Notes: generated by a model not told the origin, from the letters alone. A DNA stretch of 64,000 bases from Rhodococcus sp. Z13 (GCF_025837095.1 NZ_CP107551.1:3466668-3530667); one strand, 5' to 3'. Numbered from the stretch's first letter, positions 1 through 9,699 are shown. A program made the numbers and translations.

Positions 1-844
1 GCTCCCGCAGCCGGTCGGCCTCCGGTCCGGTCTCCTTCAGCGCGTAGAGCACCGGGAGGGTGTACACGCCCTCGCGGAGGTCGGTGCCGGGGGTCTTGCC
101 CGACTCCGTGGTGTCCGACGAGATGTCGATGATGTCGTCGACGATCTGGAAGGCCGTGCCGACGGCGTCGCCGAGCCGTTCGAGGCGCGCGACGTGGTCG
201 GGGTCGGCACCGGAGAAGGTGCCGCCGAAGCGTCCGCTCGCCGCGATGAGCGAACCGGTCTTCTCCCACACCACGCGCAGATAGTGCTCGATGGGATCGT
301 CGTTCTTCCGGGCGCCGATGGTCTCGCGCATCTGCCCGGTGACCAGCTCGGCGAAGGTCTCGGCGATGATCTGCACGGCGGACGGGCCGAGCGTCGACAC
401 CAGTCGCGACGCGTGCGCGAACAGGTAGTCGCCGGCGAGGATGGCGATGCTGTTGCCCCACCGGACGTTGGCACTCGGGGCGCCGCGCCGCATCGTGGCC
501 TCGTCCATCACGTCGTCGTGGTACAGCGTGGCGAGGTGCACGAGTTCCACGACGGTCGCCGCGGTGACCACCGCGGGGTCGTTCGGATTCGGGCCGAGCT
601 GGGCCGTGAGGATGGTGAACAGCGGCCGGAACCGCTTGCCCCCTGCCTTCGCCAGATGCAGCGCGGCCTCGGTCAGAAAGTCCTCGCCGTCGGACAGCTC
701 CTCGACGAGAAGTTTCTCCACGCTCGCGAGGCCGTCCCTGACGGTCGCCGCGAGAACCGGATCGCCGAGTTCCACACCGGCCACGACGGTGCTCGGCGCC
801 GCGTCGGCCGAACCGGCGGTCCGAGCCGCCCCCTCAGTGCTCAC
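1..844 (-). CDS. grcC1: Long-chain polyprenyl diphosphate synthase (partial, 3' end outside window)
   Basis: All-trans polyprenyl diphosphate synthase of the type that makes the menaquinone side chain. About 281 codons are visible from a GTG start at 844; the C-terminus runs off the left edge. Seen: the LAKAGGKRFRPL motif, the first Asp-rich motif in TLYHDDVMDE, the QMRETIG segment, and the second Asp-rich motif in FQIVDDIID; these bind Mg2+ and the diphosphates. The bulky residues just before the first Asp-rich motif set chain length in this family, but exact length cannot be read here. It is divergent from menJ, the usual mycobacterial arrangement, which supports a role in menaquinone tail synthesis. 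The start is uncertain; no ATG lies nearby in frame. Confidence 0.9.
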   Translation of the reverse strand, partial: MSTEGAARTAGSADAAPSTVVAGVELGDPVLAATVRDGLASVEKLLVEELSDGEDFLTEAALHLAKAGGKRFRPLFTILTAQLGPNPNDPAVVTAATVVELVHLATLYHDDVMDEATMRRGAPSANVRWGNSIAILAGDYLFAHASRLVSTLGPSAVQIIAETFAELVTGQMRETIGARKNDDPIEHYLRVVWEKTGSLIAASGRFGGTFSGADPDHVARLERLGDAVGTAFQIVDDIIDISSDTTESGKTPGTDLREGVYTLPVLYALKETGPEADRLRE

Positions 845-956
845 GATGACGTACCCATCCTGTTCTGTCGCCTCGACTTCACGGTAGTGAACCTAGCCGT
901 TCGGCCCTCGCTCCACCTCGCCGAGGCGGCAGAGCGCGGCCTGAGAAGATGGACCG

Positions 957-2228
957 GTGGTGGCCGAACACTCCGCGCACGATCCGCGGCAAACCCCGTC
1001 CCGTGTCCCCGACAGTACCGATGTCCTCGTCGTCGGCGCCGGTCCAGCCGGTTCCGCGGCCGCGGCGTGGGCTGCCCGAGCGGGCCGCGAGGTGCTGCTG
1101 GTGGACGCCGCGACCTTCCCCCGCGACAAGACGTGCGGTGACGGACTGACCCCGCGCGCCGTCGCCGAGCTCGACCGTCTGGGCCTCGGCGACTGGCTGC
1201 GCACCCGCACCACGAACCGCGGTCTGCGTCTCGAGGGCTTCGGTGGCCGCTTCGAACTGCCCTGGCCCGAGTCGTCCTTCCCCTCCGAGGGCAGCGCCGT
1301 GCCCCGCACCGAACTGGACGCGCGGATCCGGCAGGTCGCGCTCGACTCCGGGGCCCGGGCGGTCGACGGGGCGAAGGCCGTCGACGTCGAACGCGACGGC
1401 AACCGGGTCACCGCCGTGGTCCTCCGCACCGCCGACGGCCCGCGGACGGTGCACTGCCGGAGTCTCGTCGTCGCCGACGGGGTGCGTTCCCCGCTCGGCA
1501 AGGTGCTCGGCCGACGTTGGCACCGGGACACCGCCTACGGCGTGGCCGCGCGGGCGTACGCGACGTCGCCGCGCAGCGACGATCCGTGGATCACCTCGCA
1601 CCTCGAGCTGCGGGACGACGCGGGGGTCGTGCAGCCGGGTTACGGGTGGGTGTTCCCGCTCGGGACGGGTGAGGTCAATCTCGGGGTGGGCACGCTCGCG
1701 ACGGCCTCCCGGCCCGCCTCGGGGGCGCTGAAGCCGCTCATCGAGCTGTACGCGCGGCAGCGCCGCGACGAGTGGGGTCTGGGCGAGGTCACCCGGATGG
1801 CGTCGGCGCTGCTGCCGATGGGCGGTGCGGTCTCGAACGTCGCCGGGACGAACTGGGCGCTCGTCGGCGACGCCGCGGCGTGCGTCAACCCGCTCAACGG
1901 CGAGGGCATCGACTACGGCCTTGAGGGTGGACGGCTGCTCGCCGAACTGCTCGGCAGCGAGGATCTGACCGAACTGTGGCCGCAGACCCTGCGCGAGCAC
2001 TACGGCCGCGCGTTCTCCACCGCGCGGCGCCTGGCCGGTCTGCTGACCGTCCCCCGCTTCCTGCCGTCGACCGGCCCGATCGCGATGCGGTCGCGGGCGA
2101 TGATGTCGGTCGCGGTGCGGGTGATGGGCAATCTGGTGACCGAGGAGGACGCCGATCTCGTCGCGCGGGCATGGCGCGCGAGCGGGCACCTGTCGATGCG
2201 CTGGGACCGGCGGCCCCTGTTCGCCTGA
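957..2228 (+). CDS. menJ: Menaquinone reductase, geranylgeranyl-reductase family
   Basis: FAD-dependent reductase of 423 aa that, in mycobacterial homologues, saturates one isoprene unit of the menaquinone tail. Seen: the N-terminal dinucleotide-binding motif VVGAGPAGSAAAAWAARAG near residue 27, the CGDGLTPRA segment typical of geranylgeranyl reductases, and the second FAD motif GDAAACVNPLNGEGIDYGLEGGR near residue 303. The GTG start lies just downstream of a GA-rich stretch. Divergent from the polyprenyl synthase and convergent with menG (16 bp apart), so it sits inside the quinone cluster. Other members of the family reduce geranylgeranyl groups of archaeal or plant lipids; context favours menaquinone. 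Confidence 0.87.
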   Translation: MVAEHSAHDPRQTPSRVPDSTDVLVVGAGPAGSAAAAWAARAGREVLLVDAATFPRDKTCGDGLTPRAVAELDRLGLGDWLRTRTTNRGLRLEGFGGRFELPWPESSFPSEGSAVPRTELDARIRQVALDSGARAVDGAKAVDVERDGNRVTAVVLRTADGPRTVHCRSLVVADGVRSPLGKVLGRRWHRDTAYGVAARAYATSPRSDDPWITSHLELRDDAGVVQPGYGWVFPLGTGEVNLGVGTLATASRPASGALKPLIELYARQRRDEWGLGEVTRMASALLPMGGAVSNVAGTNWALVGDAAACVNPLNGEGIDYGLEGGRLLAELLGSEDLTELWPQTLREHYGRAFSTARRLAGLLTVPRFLPSTGPIAMRSRAMMSVAVRVMGNLVTEEDADLVARAWRASGHLSMRWDRRPLFA

Positions 2229-2244
2229 ACCGCTCGCGCCGCGG

Positions 2245-2946
2245 CTACGTGCGGACGGCGTGGTGCAGGGCGGTGATGCCGCCGGTGAGGTTGCGCCACT
2301 TCACGTCACCCCAGCCCGCCGCCTCGATGCGCCGGGCGAGCGCCTCCTGGTCGGGCCACGCCCGGATGGATTCGGCGAGGTAGACGTAGGCGTCGGGGTT
2401 GCTGCTGACCGCCCGCGCGACCCGCGGCAACGCCCGCATCAGGTACTCCATGTAGACAGTGCGCAGGGGTTCGCGCACGGGAGTGGAGAACTCGCACACC
2501 ACCAGGCGGCCGCCGGGCTTGACCACCCGCGCGATCTCGCGCAGGCCTGCATCGGGATCGGCGACGTTGCGCAGGCCGAAGGAGATGGTCGCGGCGTCGA
2601 ACACCGCGTCGGCGTAGGGCAGGCGCATCGCGTCGCCGGCGACCATCGGCACGTTGCGGAACCGTCCGGCCTGCAGCATGCCCTTGGAGAAGTCGGTGGC
2701 CACCACCCAGGCGCCCGACCGTCCGAGTTCGACGGTGGAGACGCCGGTGCCGGCGGCGAGGTCGAGCACGCGTTCGCCGGGCTTCAGGTCCAGGGCCGCG
2801 CGCGTCGCACGACGCCAGCCGCGGTCCTGACCGAAGGACAGGACGGTGTTGGTGAGGTCGTAGCGTGCCGCCACGCCGTCGAACATGGACGCGACCTCAC
2901 GCGGATCCTTGTCGAGGGACGCGCGTGATCCGTGAGTTCTTGCCAC
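2245..2946 (-). CDS. menG: Demethylmenaquinone methyltransferase
   Basis: SAM-dependent C-methyltransferase (233 aa) for the last core step, demethylmenaquinone to menaquinone. Seen: the UbiE/MenG signature [20 protein letters not shown] near the N-terminus, the SAM-binding motif VLDLAAGTG, the [24 protein letters not shown] block, and the conserved C-terminal [12 protein letters not shown]. The GTG start at 2946 gives the expected family length. It lies 40 bp downstream of the DUF3592 gene and in the same direction as menD, so menD-DUF3592-menG probably form an operon. In actinobacteria lacking ubiquinone this enzyme serves menaquinone only. Confidence 0.95.
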   Translation of the reverse strand: MARTHGSRASLDKDPREVASMFDGVAARYDLTNTVLSFGQDRGWRRATRAALDLKPGERVLDLAAGTGVSTVELGRSGAWVVATDFSKGMLQAGRFRNVPMVAGDAMRLPYADAVFDAATISFGLRNVADPDAGLREIARVVKPGGRLVVCEFSTPVREPLRTVYMEYLMRALPRVARAVSSNPDAYVYLAESIRAWPDQEALARRIEAAGWGDVKWRNLTGGITALHHAVRT

Positions 2947-2986
2947 GGCCGAGACGTTACCCTCTCCCCTCCCCCGCTCCGGCGGC

Positions 2987-3397
2987 TCAGGCGGGCGGGA
3001 ACCGTCGGCGCAGCCACAGCAGGATCGGCACCGCGATCAGCCATGTGACGAGAATCACCGACCCTACGGGGATCAGCGCGACGCGGGCGTCACGTCCGGT
3101 TACGCGGACGAGATCGGGATCGCTGCGCGCGTACTCGACGGCGATGCGCTGGCCGGTGGTCAGCCCGGTCGGATAGAGAACTCCCAGCTCGGGATTGTGC
3201 GTCACCCCGTCGGGTGTGACGAACCTCACCGCCGAGCGCAGCGACCCCGCGGACAGCACCTCCGCGACCGCGGTGCCCATGTCGGAGCGGATGGTGTGGT
3301 CGTTGCGCAGCGCCCCGAGGAACAGGATCACCGAGAGCGCCGAGACGGCCACGGCGACGACGAGAACCGCGCGGTACGCGCGGGTGGGCCCGCTCAC
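2987..3397 (-). CDS. Small membrane protein, DUF3592-like
   Basis: A 136-aa protein with one hydrophobic helix near residues 8-28 and another near 112-132 flanking an extracytoplasmic domain. That domain has the pattern [40 protein letters not shown], which resembles DUF3592 proteins. The GTG start overlaps the menD stop as GTGA, so it is translationally coupled to menD and shares its operon. A protein of this kind follows menD in M. tuberculosis too (from memory). Function is unknown; the position suggests a link to membrane quinone metabolism, but that is inference. Confidence 0.75.
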   Translation of the reverse strand: MSGPTRAYRAVLVVAVAVSALSVILFLGALRNDHTIRSDMGTAVAEVLSAGSLRSAVRFVTPDGVTHNPELGVLYPTGLTTGQRIAVEYARSDPDLVRVTGRDARVALIPVGSVILVTWLIAVPILLWLRRRFPPA

Positions 3398-5013
3398 AGC
3401 TGTGCCCGCACCGCCGCGTGCAGCTCGCGCAGACCGGCCCGGTCGGTGGTGATCTCGAGCACACGGATGCCCCCGGCCGGTGGCTCGGGATCGGCGAGCG
3501 CGACGGCGAGTCCCTGCAGGTCGGGCCGCTCGTGCGGAATCCGGTAGGCGGCGCACAGTGCCGCGAGGTCCATGCCGTGAGGGGTGCCGAAGACCCGCTC
3601 GAAGACCCCCGCGTACTGCGGGTCGCCCTGTTCGAGGAGCTCGAAGATGCCACCGCCGTCGTCGTTGGCCACGACGATGGTGAGATTGCGCGGCCGCGGC
3701 TCGGACGGGCCGATGAGCAGGCCCGACGCGTCGTGCAGGAAGGTCAGGTCGCCGAGCAGCGCGACGGTGCGGCCCTCCTCGTAGGCCAGTGCGGCGCCCA
3801 CCGCGGTGGACACGGTGCCGTCGATTCCGGCGACACCGCGGTTGGACAGCACCTTCACGTCCCGCTTCGGGTAACTCACCAGGGCGGCGTCGCGCACGGG
3901 ATTGGATGCGCCGAGCAGCAGCTGGTCGCCGTCGCGCAGGGCGTCGGTCACCGTGGCGGCGACGTGCAGGCCGGTGGCCTTGGGATGCGCGTCGAGCTGG
4001 GCGCGCACGACCTTGTCGGTGTGGGCGGACAGTTGCCGGCACCGTTCGAGCCACGCCTCGTCCGGCTGCCCCGAGGTCACGGCGCGGGTGCCGGTGGCGA
4101 GGACGTTGCCGGACACGTCGGGCCAGCGCGGGCCGGTGGTCAGCGCGTACACCGCGACCGACGGGTCGGCGAGCAGCGCCGAGACCGGGCGGTGCAGGGT
4201 GGGGCGGCCGGTGATGATCGCCTGCCGCGGCTTCAGGTGCGGCAGGGCCATCGGGTGCAGCGGGATGCCGTGCAGCGGCGCCGTGGGTTCGGCGACGGTC
4301 GGCAGGTGCGACAGCTCGGGGCGGTAGGCGGAACCGTGCCCGGAGATCACCACGGTGTCGGGTGTGAGATCGATCTCGAGGGGGACGTCGAGGGTGGCGT
4401 TCACCGTCGTGGTCCAGGCCCTGCCGTCCGGGCGGCCCTCCGGCACCGGGCCCTTGGGGTCGAGCTCGGGCACGAGGGGCTCGCGCAGCGGGATGTCGAA
4501 GTGCACCGGGCCGGCGTTGCCGGAGCGGGTGCCGCGGGCGGCGGCGAGCACCCGGCTGACCGCCGAGCGCCACTGGCTGTTCTGTTCGATGCCCTCCGCC
4601 AGGCCCAGGCTGATGGTCGCGCGCACCTGGGTGCCGAACAGTCCGAGCTGTTCGACGGTCTGGTTGGCGCCGGATCCGAGCAGTTCGTAGGGGCGGTTGG
4701 CGCTGAGGACGATCAGTGGCACGCGGGCGTAGTTCGCCTCGAGCACGGCCGGTGCGAGATTCGCCACAGCGGTGCCGGAGGTCATCACGACCGGCACGGG
4801 CTGTCCCGAGGAGAGCGCCAGGCCGATCGCGAGGAAGCCGGCGGTGCGTTCGTCGATGCGCATGTGCAGGCGCAGTCGTCCCTCGGCGTCGGCGGCCTGG
4901 AGCGCGAACGCGAGTGGGGCATTGCGTGATCCCGGACACAGTACGACGTCCCGGACACCGCCTCGGGCGAGTTCGTCGACGACAGCGGTGGCCTGGGCAG
5001 TGGACGGATTCAC
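3394..5013 (-). CDS. menD: 2-succinyl-5-enolpyruvyl-6-hydroxy-3-cyclohexene-1-carboxylate synthase
   Basis: ThDP-dependent enzyme (539 aa) that joins isochorismate and 2-oxoglutarate in the first committed menaquinone step. Seen: the N-terminal domain with [16 protein letters not shown] and the Glu-containing [20 protein letters not shown], the [11 protein letters not shown] block, and the C-terminal ThDP-Mg domain with [15 protein letters not shown] followed by [10 protein letters not shown]. The GTG at 5013 gives a natural N-terminus ([20 protein letters not shown]); a longer frame upstream has no MenD-like sequence. Coupled to DUF3592 by a GTGA overlap and divergent from the flavin reductase gene 36 bp away. 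Confidence 0.95.
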   Translation of the reverse strand: MNPSTAQATAVVDELARGGVRDVVLCPGSRNAPLAFALQAADAEGRLRLHMRIDERTAGFLAIGLALSSGQPVPVVMTSGTAVANLAPAVLEANYARVPLIVLSANRPYELLGSGANQTVEQLGLFGTQVRATISLGLAEGIEQNSQWRSAVSRVLAAARGTRSGNAGPVHFDIPLREPLVPELDPKGPVPEGRPDGRAWTTTVNATLDVPLEIDLTPDTVVISGHGSAYRPELSHLPTVAEPTAPLHGIPLHPMALPHLKPRQAIITGRPTLHRPVSALLADPSVAVYALTTGPRWPDVSGNVLATGTRAVTSGQPDEAWLERCRQLSAHTDKVVRAQLDAHPKATGLHVAATVTDALRDGDQLLLGASNPVRDAALVSYPKRDVKVLSNRGVAGIDGTVSTAVGAALAYEEGRTVALLGDLTFLHDASGLLIGPSEPRPRNLTIVVANDDGGGIFELLEQGDPQYAGVFERVFGTPHGMDLAALCAAYRIPHERPDLQGLAVALADPEPPAGGIRVLEITTDRAGLRELHAAVRAQL

Positions 5014-5049
5014 GTCGTCCAGGGTAGTTGCGCCGCCGGTGTGGTCAGA

Positions 5050-5649
5050 ATGGAGACCGTGCGCACAGTCTTCGACCCCGCCGAGACGAGTCCCGGTCGC
5101 TTCTACCGCCTCCTCACCGCCACCGTCGTCCCGAGACCGATCGCGTGGGTGTCGACCGAGTCCGCGGACGGGGTGCTCAATCTCGCGCCCTACAGCTTCT
5201 TCACCATGGCGAGCACCGCGCCTCCGGTGGCGCAGTTCACGTCGGTGGGCCGCAAGGACAGTCTCCGGAACATCGAGGAGACCGGGCAGTTCGTGATCAA
5301 CATCGCGACCGTCGAGCTGATGGAGAAGGTCAACGCCTCCTCCGCACCGTTCCCCCATCACATCGACGAGTTCGCCGAGGTGGGTCTGCACGCCGAGCCG
5401 AGCGCGCGGGTGCGGCCGCCTCGGGTCGCCGAGTCGCCCGCCTCCATCGAGTGCAGTCTGCACCGGGTGATCGAAGTCGGCGACTCGTTCGTCGTCATGG
5501 GCGATGTGCTCGCGGTGACGGTCGCCGACGAGGTGCTCGCCGCCGACAACGCTCCGGACTTCGCGGCGCTCGGCGCGGCGAGCAGGCTCGGCCGGAACGA
5601 GTGGGGTCTGACGCCCGCGGTGCGGACCCTCGATCGGCCGGGCGGATGA
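5050..5649 (+). CDS. Flavin reductase-like FMN-binding split-barrel protein
   Basis: About 199 aa, split beta-barrel flavin-binding protein. The N-terminal [38 protein letters not shown] is the diagnostic substrate/FMN loop of this family, followed by [17 protein letters not shown]. The start is ambiguous among GTG 5041, ATG 5050 and GTG 5059; ATG 5050 is chosen because it is the only ATG ahead of the conserved [15 protein letters not shown]. It overlaps the next gene as ATGA. Pairing with a siderophore-interacting reductase suggests a shared redox or iron-release role, which is inference; the substrate cannot be read from sequence. Confidence 0.8.
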   Translation: METVRTVFDPAETSPGRFYRLLTATVVPRPIAWVSTESADGVLNLAPYSFFTMASTAPPVAQFTSVGRKDSLRNIEETGQFVINIATVELMEKVNASSAPFPHHIDEFAEVGLHAEPSARVRPPRVAESPASIECSLHRVIEVGDSFVVMGDVLAVTVADEVLAADNAPDFAALGAASRLGRNEWGLTPAVRTLDRPGG

Positions 5650-6488
5650 GCAGGCGGAGCAGCCTCGTCAAACCCGCGTCCCGGCGGATGGTGCGGGCCC
5701 GGGTGCTGGCCACCGATCGCATCAGCCCGACCTTCGTGCGCATCACCGTCGGCGGTGAGGACGTGAACTCGATCACGCCGATGGGTTTCGACCACTGGTT
5801 CCGGATGTTCTTTCCCACCCCGGAGCAGGACGCGCTGGTGCTGCCCGCCGCGACGGACGACCGCTGGTGGCCCGAATACCGGGAGATGCCGGACGATTCG
5901 CGTCCGGTGCTGCGCAACTACACGATCCGCGGGATCCGGCCGGCGGTTGCGGGCCGGTTCGGGGAGCACGCCGAGATCGACATCGACTTCGCCTCCCACG
6001 GGGATCTCGGGCCGGCCTCCGCATGGGCGAGCCGGGCGGTGCCGGGTGACGAGATCGGCATCCTCGACGAAGGCATCAACGATCTCGGTCTCGGGGAGGG
6101 GCGGTCGCTGCTCCTCGTCGGGGACGAGAGTGCGCTGCCGGCGGTGGCGGGGATCCTCGACTCGGTGCTCGTCGCCGATCCGCTCACCGAGACGGACGTC
6201 TTCGTGGAGGTGCCGCATCCGGACGATCTCGCCGCCCAGGAACTCGCGTCGGGCGCGAACGTCCGTGTGCATCCGGTGATCCGGACGGATCCGGCGGCGG
6301 TACCGGGTGGTCTCGTGGCGGAGGCGGTGCGGGCCGCGCGGTTACCGGCGGAGCCGGGCTGCGCGTTCGTCGCGGGCGAGTCGGCCCTCGCGACTGGGGT
6401 GCGGCGTCATCTGGTGCGCGAACGGGGTTGGGACAAGAGCACCGTCACCTTCGTCGGCTACTGGAAGTACGGCGAACCCGTCTACTGA
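5646..6488 (+). CDS. Siderophore-interacting protein (FAD-dependent ferric reductase)
   Basis: A 280-aa SIP-family reductase related to ViuB/FscN; such proteins reduce ferric siderophores in the cytoplasm to release iron. Seen: RNYTIRG (the RxYT FAD-binding motif) near residue 87, [17 protein letters not shown], the [13 protein letters not shown] nucleotide-binding segment, and the C-terminal GYWKYGE motif. The ATG overlaps the upstream flavin reductase stop by 4 bp, so the two are co-translated. No siderophore synthesis or uptake genes are near. A strong hairpin follows 28 bp after the stop, closing the operon. Confidence 0.88.
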   Translation: MSRRSSLVKPASRRMVRARVLATDRISPTFVRITVGGEDVNSITPMGFDHWFRMFFPTPEQDALVLPAATDDRWWPEYREMPDDSRPVLRNYTIRGIRPAVAGRFGEHAEIDIDFASHGDLGPASAWASRAVPGDEIGILDEGINDLGLGEGRSLLLVGDESALPAVAGILDSVLVADPLTETDVFVEVPHPDDLAAQELASGANVRVHPVIRTDPAAVPGGLVAEAVRAARLPAEPGCAFVAGESALATGVRRHLVRERGWDKSTVTFVGYWKYGEPVY

Positions 6489-6516
6489 CGGATCCTCCTC
6501 TCGGCCCCGGAAAGGA

Positions 6517-6567
6517 CGAACGTCGCGATGCCGACCGGTGAGAACCGGTGCGGCACCGCGACGTTCG
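6517..6567. terminator. Bidirectional hairpin terminator
   Basis: Outer arms CGAACGTCGCG (6517-6527) and CGCGACGTTCG (6557-6567) are exact complements. Inner GCCGACCGGT and ACCGGTGCGGC pair around a short GAGA-type loop. It sits between two convergent genes and can serve both; there is no clear U-tract, as is common in GC-rich actinobacteria. Confidence 0.75.
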
Positions 6568-6582
6568 CGTATCGGGCCGAGA

Positions 6583-7053
6583 TCAGCCCGCGTGCTTCTC
6601 AATCAGGTCGCCGACGCGCGGCAGCGCCTCGACGACGTGCTTCTTCGCCGACGGGCGCAGCGAGTCGTAGACCCTCTTGACGCCGGTCTTCGACGTGCCC
6701 GCGATCCGCTCGTCCGTCACGCCGAGAAGAGCGTCGGCGACGACCTCACCACGCGCGACCAGGAAATCGGCGAACGAGCCGTTCCCTGCGTACTCCTGCC
6801 AGAACGGCTGGAGCTTCTCGACGAATGCGGGCAGCAGACCCTCCACTGCGCTCGGCACGATGCTCGGGCCGACCTTCTTCACCGCGGCGTATCCCCCCTT
6901 GAGGGCGAGACCGGACGCACCCTTCTTGTCCGACACCTCGGCGTCGATCAAAGCTTCGACGTCTGCCTTGACCGCCGGGAACCTGTCGGCGCTCAGGAGG
7001 GCATCGCCCAGAGCTGCAACCACTTTCACTGCCTCCGTAGATGTGACGTTCAT
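6583..7053 (-). CDS. Conserved actinobacterial protein of unknown function (DUF6918-like)
   Basis: 156 aa, predicted soluble and helical, with no signal peptide and no obvious catalytic motif. The sequence begins MNVTSTEAVKVVAALGDALLSADRFPAVKADVEALIDAEV and contains KGGYAAVKKVGPSIVPSAVEGLLPAF and SLRPSAKKHVVEALPRVGDLI. This resembles a small uncharacterised family I recall as DUF6918, but that assignment is tentative. ATG 7053 is chosen over in-frame upstream starts because the conserved-looking sequence begins there. It is a monocistronic unit downstream of menC on the same strand, 44 bp away, and convergent with the siderophore-interacting gene. Confidence 0.65.
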   Translation of the reverse strand: MNVTSTEAVKVVAALGDALLSADRFPAVKADVEALIDAEVSDKKGASGLALKGGYAAVKKVGPSIVPSAVEGLLPAFVEKLQPFWQEYAGNGSFADFLVARGEVVADALLGVTDERIAGTSKTGVKRVYDSLRPSAKKHVVEALPRVGDLIEKHAG

Positions 7054-7097
7054 TGGACCGATGGACGCGGGGAACGATATACGACGAACCCGCCGAG

Positions 7098-8090
7098 TCA
7101 TACCCCGCGCCAAGCGAGCACCGAGTGGCACCGCCTCACCCGATCGTGCCACCACCGCACGCGGTCGGGTGCGGCCCGTACGGCGTCGAGCATCGCGGGC
7201 TCCGGTGAGACGTCGACGACGTCCAGTGCCCCATCGGACATTCCGGGCAGGGTCGCGACGTCGGCGGTGAAGAATCCTCCGGTGCCGAGCCCGCAGGCGT
7301 AGGGCAGTTCCGGCAGCGCGGCCGCCGCGGCGAGCCCGGTGGCGATCCCCACAGCGGAGTCGAGGGCGCTCGAGACGACCACCTCGACCCCGTGGCCGGA
7401 CAGTTCCCCGGCGAGCGCGACGAGGCGCCGCACGCCACCGAGGGGCGCGACCTTCACCACGGCGACGTCGGCACCGCCCGCCCGCACGACCCGCATCGGG
7501 TCCTCGGCGCGGCGGATGCTCTCGTCGGCGGCGATGCGCACCTGCGGCAGCCGCCGCCGCACCTCGACGAGTTCGGGCACGCTCGCGCAGGGCTGCTCCG
7601 CGTATTCGAGCGGGGCGTCGGCGCTGAGCGCTGCGAGGGCGCGGACCGCCTCGTCGACCGTCCAGCCGCCGTTCGCGTCGATCCGGACGTTCGGGACGTG
7701 CTCACGCACCGCGCGGACCCGCGCCAGGTCCTGGTCGAGATCCTGTCCCGGTTCGGCGACCTTCACCTTGGCGGTGCGGGCGCCGGGGAACCGGGCGAGG
7801 ATCTCGGGCACGCGCTCGGGGCCGATCGCGGGGACGGTGGCGTTGACAGGGATGCGGGAGCGCCGCGCGGGCAGCGGACCCTGCCAGGCCGCCTCGATCG
7901 CCGAGTGCAGCCAGTGCGCCGCCTCGTCGTCGCCGTACTCCGGGAAGGGACCGAACTCGCCCCAGCCCGCGGGTCCGCGCAGCAGCAGCACCTCGCGTTC
8001 GGTGATGCCACGGAAGCGCACCCGCATGGGCATCGCCACCACGACGGCCCCGTCGAGCAGTTCGTCGACGGAGGGCAGCGCTCCGGTCAC
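7098..8090 (-). CDS. menC: o-Succinylbenzoate synthase
   Basis: Enolase-superfamily dehydratase (330 aa) converting SHCHC to o-succinylbenzoate. Seen: RIPVNATVPAI, the catalytic KVKVAE segment (the KxK motif), metal ligands in IDANGGW, EYAEQPC and IAADES, and VVVSSALDSAVGIATGLAAAAALP near the C-terminus. The GTG start overlaps the stop of the PaaI thioesterase gene by 4 bp, so the pair is translationally coupled. The length fits actinobacterial MenC (about 320-330 aa). The coupling suggests that the thioesterase could act on DHNA-CoA, the missing hydrolysis step of the pathway. Confidence 0.93.
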   Translation of the reverse strand: MTGALPSVDELLDGAVVVAMPMRVRFRGITEREVLLLRGPAGWGEFGPFPEYGDDEAAHWLHSAIEAAWQGPLPARRSRIPVNATVPAIGPERVPEILARFPGARTAKVKVAEPGQDLDQDLARVRAVREHVPNVRIDANGGWTVDEAVRALAALSADAPLEYAEQPCASVPELVEVRRRLPQVRIAADESIRRAEDPMRVVRAGGADVAVVKVAPLGGVRRLVALAGELSGHGVEVVVSSALDSAVGIATGLAAAAALPELPYACGLGTGGFFTADVATLPGMSDGALDVVDVSPEPAMLDAVRAAPDRVRWWHDRVRRCHSVLAWRGV

Positions 8091-8719
8091 GGCTGGCCCG
8101 GCAGGAGCTGGATCATCAGGGCCTCGCAGTCGGCGAGGAGTGTGCCCTCGGTGTCGCGCAGTTCGGCCGAGCAGAAGATCTTGCGGCCCTCGACGCGGTC
8201 CACTCGGCCCTCGACGACGAGTTCGGTCTCGAGCGGCGTGATCTTGCGGTAGTTGACGTGCAGGTAGCCGGTGCGCGCGATGGGGTGGCCGGCGGCGTGG
8301 ACGATCATGCCGAACAGGTCGTCGAACAGCAGGGGCAGGGTGCCGCCGTGCGCGGCGCCGTTGCCGCCGCGGTGGAAGAGTCGGAAGACACCGCGGGAGC
8401 GGACCGACTCGGCATCGTACTTCTCGATCGTCCAGGGCAGCATCAGCAGGCTGCCGCGACCGGGCAGGTCGGGATTGAACCCGGCCGGCGACCTGCCCTC
8501 CGGCACCCGGTACGGCTCGAGGAGGTCGCCGAGGGCCTCGGCCTGTTCGATGGCGCGGGTGATCACGTCGTCGGGGGCGTGGGTGGACACCGCGAGGTCC
8601 TGCAGGCGCCGCAGGGCCTCGACGAAACGACCGAAGTCGGGTCCGGCCTTCACCGGTTCGTAGACCGGGAAGCCGCCGTGGTGCTCGTAGTCGTCCCGGG
8701 GGTCGGTCTGCTCGCTCAT
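8087..8719 (-). CDS. PaaI-family hotdog thioesterase, candidate DHNA-CoA thioesterase
   Basis: 210 aa. The C-terminal half is a hotdog domain: GGNGAAHGGTLPLLFDDLFGMIVHAAGHPIARTGYLHVNYRKITPLETELVVEGRV has the HGG and catalytic-Asp region of PaaI thioesterases. The N-terminal 90 residues are a helical extension seen in long actinobacterial members. Co-translated with menC (GTGA overlap) and divergent from menB, whose product releases DHNA-CoA. This context makes it a good candidate for the DHNA-CoA hydrolase needed before MenA acts. That role is inferred; other acyl-CoA substrates are possible. Confidence 0.82.
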   Translation of the reverse strand: MSEQTDPRDDYEHHGGFPVYEPVKAGPDFGRFVEALRRLQDLAVSTHAPDDVITRAIEQAEALGDLLEPYRVPEGRSPAGFNPDLPGRGSLLMLPWTIEKYDAESVRSRGVFRLFHRGGNGAAHGGTLPLLFDDLFGMIVHAAGHPIARTGYLHVNYRKITPLETELVVEGRVDRVEGRKIFCSAELRDTEGTLLADCEALMIQLLPGQP

Positions 8720-8771
8720 GTCTGTGCACGTTATCGGGCGGCGGCTCCCGTCGTGATGGTGCCCGGCCCTT

Positions 8772-8777
8772 TATGGT
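8772..8777 (+). promoter_or_regulatory. Putative -10 element of menB, leaderless
   Basis: TATGGT fits TANNNT and ends 6 nt before the menB GTG at 8784, the spacing expected if the transcript begins at the start codon. No Shine-Dalgarno sequence is visible. The -35 region is weak. Confidence 0.45.
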
Positions 8778-8783
8778 GACGAG

Positions 8784-9677
8784 GTGACCTTCGATCCAGA
8801 ACTGTGGCGCCCGGTACCCGGGTTCGAGAATCTCACCGACATCACCTACCACCGACACGTCACGCAGGGCACCGTCCGCGTCGCCTTCGACCGTCCGGAG
8901 GTGCGCAACGCGTTCCGGCCCCACACGGTCGACGAGCTCTACGCCGCCCTGGACCACGCCCGGACCAGCTCCGACGTGGGTGTGGTGCTGCTGACGGGCA
9001 ATGGCCCGAGCCCGAAGGACGGCGGCTGGGCCTTCTGCTCCGGCGGCGATCAGCGCATCCGCGGTCGCAGCGGCTACCAGTACGCGAGCGGCGAGACCGC
9101 CGACACCGTCGACAAGGCCCGCGCCGGCCGCCTGCACATCCTGGAGGTGCAGCGGCTGATCCGGTTCATGCCGAAGGTCGTGATCGCGCTGGTCAACGGC
9201 TGGGCCGCGGGCGGTGGGCACAGCCTGCACGTCACCTGCGACCTGACCCTCGCCTCCCGCGAGCACGCCCGGTTCAAGCAGACCGACGCCGACGTGGGCA
9301 GCTTCGACGGCGGCTACGGCAGCGCCTATCTCGCCAAGATGGTCGGCCAGAAGTTCGCGCGGGAGATCTTCTTCCTCGGCGACACCTACACGGCCGAGGA
9401 GATGCACCACATGGGTGCGGTGAACAAGGTCGTCGACCACGCCGAGCTCGAGAACGTCGCGCTCGAATGGGCGGAGCGGATCAACGGCAAGTCGCCGCAG
9501 GCCCGGCGCATGCTCAAGTACGCGTTCAACCTGCAGGACGACGGGCTCGTCGGCCAGCAGCTGTTCGCGGGCGAGGCCACCCGTCTGGCGTACATGACGG
9601 ACGAGGCCGTCGAGGGCCGCGACGCCTTCCTCGAGAAGCGCGATCCCGACTGGTCGCCGTACCCGCACTACTACTGA
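8784..9677 (+). CDS. menB: 1,4-Dihydroxy-2-naphthoyl-CoA synthase
   Basis: Crotonase-fold ring-closing enzyme (297 aa) that converts OSB-CoA to DHNA-CoA. Seen: VAFDRPEVRNAFRPHTVDELYAALDHAR, FCSGGDQRIRGRSGY with the disordered active-site loop, the oxyanion-hole segment GWAAGGGHSLHV, and TDADVGSFDGGYGSAYLAKMVGQKFAREIFFLG, which carries the MenB-specific Asp/Ser/Tyr region. The C-terminus DWSPYPHYY is typical. The GTG start has a TANNNT box 6 nt upstream, suggesting a leaderless message. Divergent from the thioesterase-menC operon and followed by a strong hairpin. Confidence 0.96.
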   Translation: MTFDPELWRPVPGFENLTDITYHRHVTQGTVRVAFDRPEVRNAFRPHTVDELYAALDHARTSSDVGVVLLTGNGPSPKDGGWAFCSGGDQRIRGRSGYQYASGETADTVDKARAGRLHILEVQRLIRFMPKVVIALVNGWAAGGGHSLHVTCDLTLASREHARFKQTDADVGSFDGGYGSAYLAKMVGQKFAREIFFLGDTYTAEEMHHMGAVNKVVDHAELENVALEWAERINGKSPQARRMLKYAFNLQDDGLVGQQLFAGEATRLAYMTDEAVEGRDAFLEKRDPDWSPYPHYY

Positions 9678-9699
9678 CCGTTCGACCCCGTCGGTGCAG

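Noticed and set aside
879-2189. Long minus-strand open frame opposite menJ (436 aa)
   Set aside because: Arg/Gly/His-rich antisense shadow of a GC-rich gene with no recognisable domain; menJ on the other strand has clear motifs.
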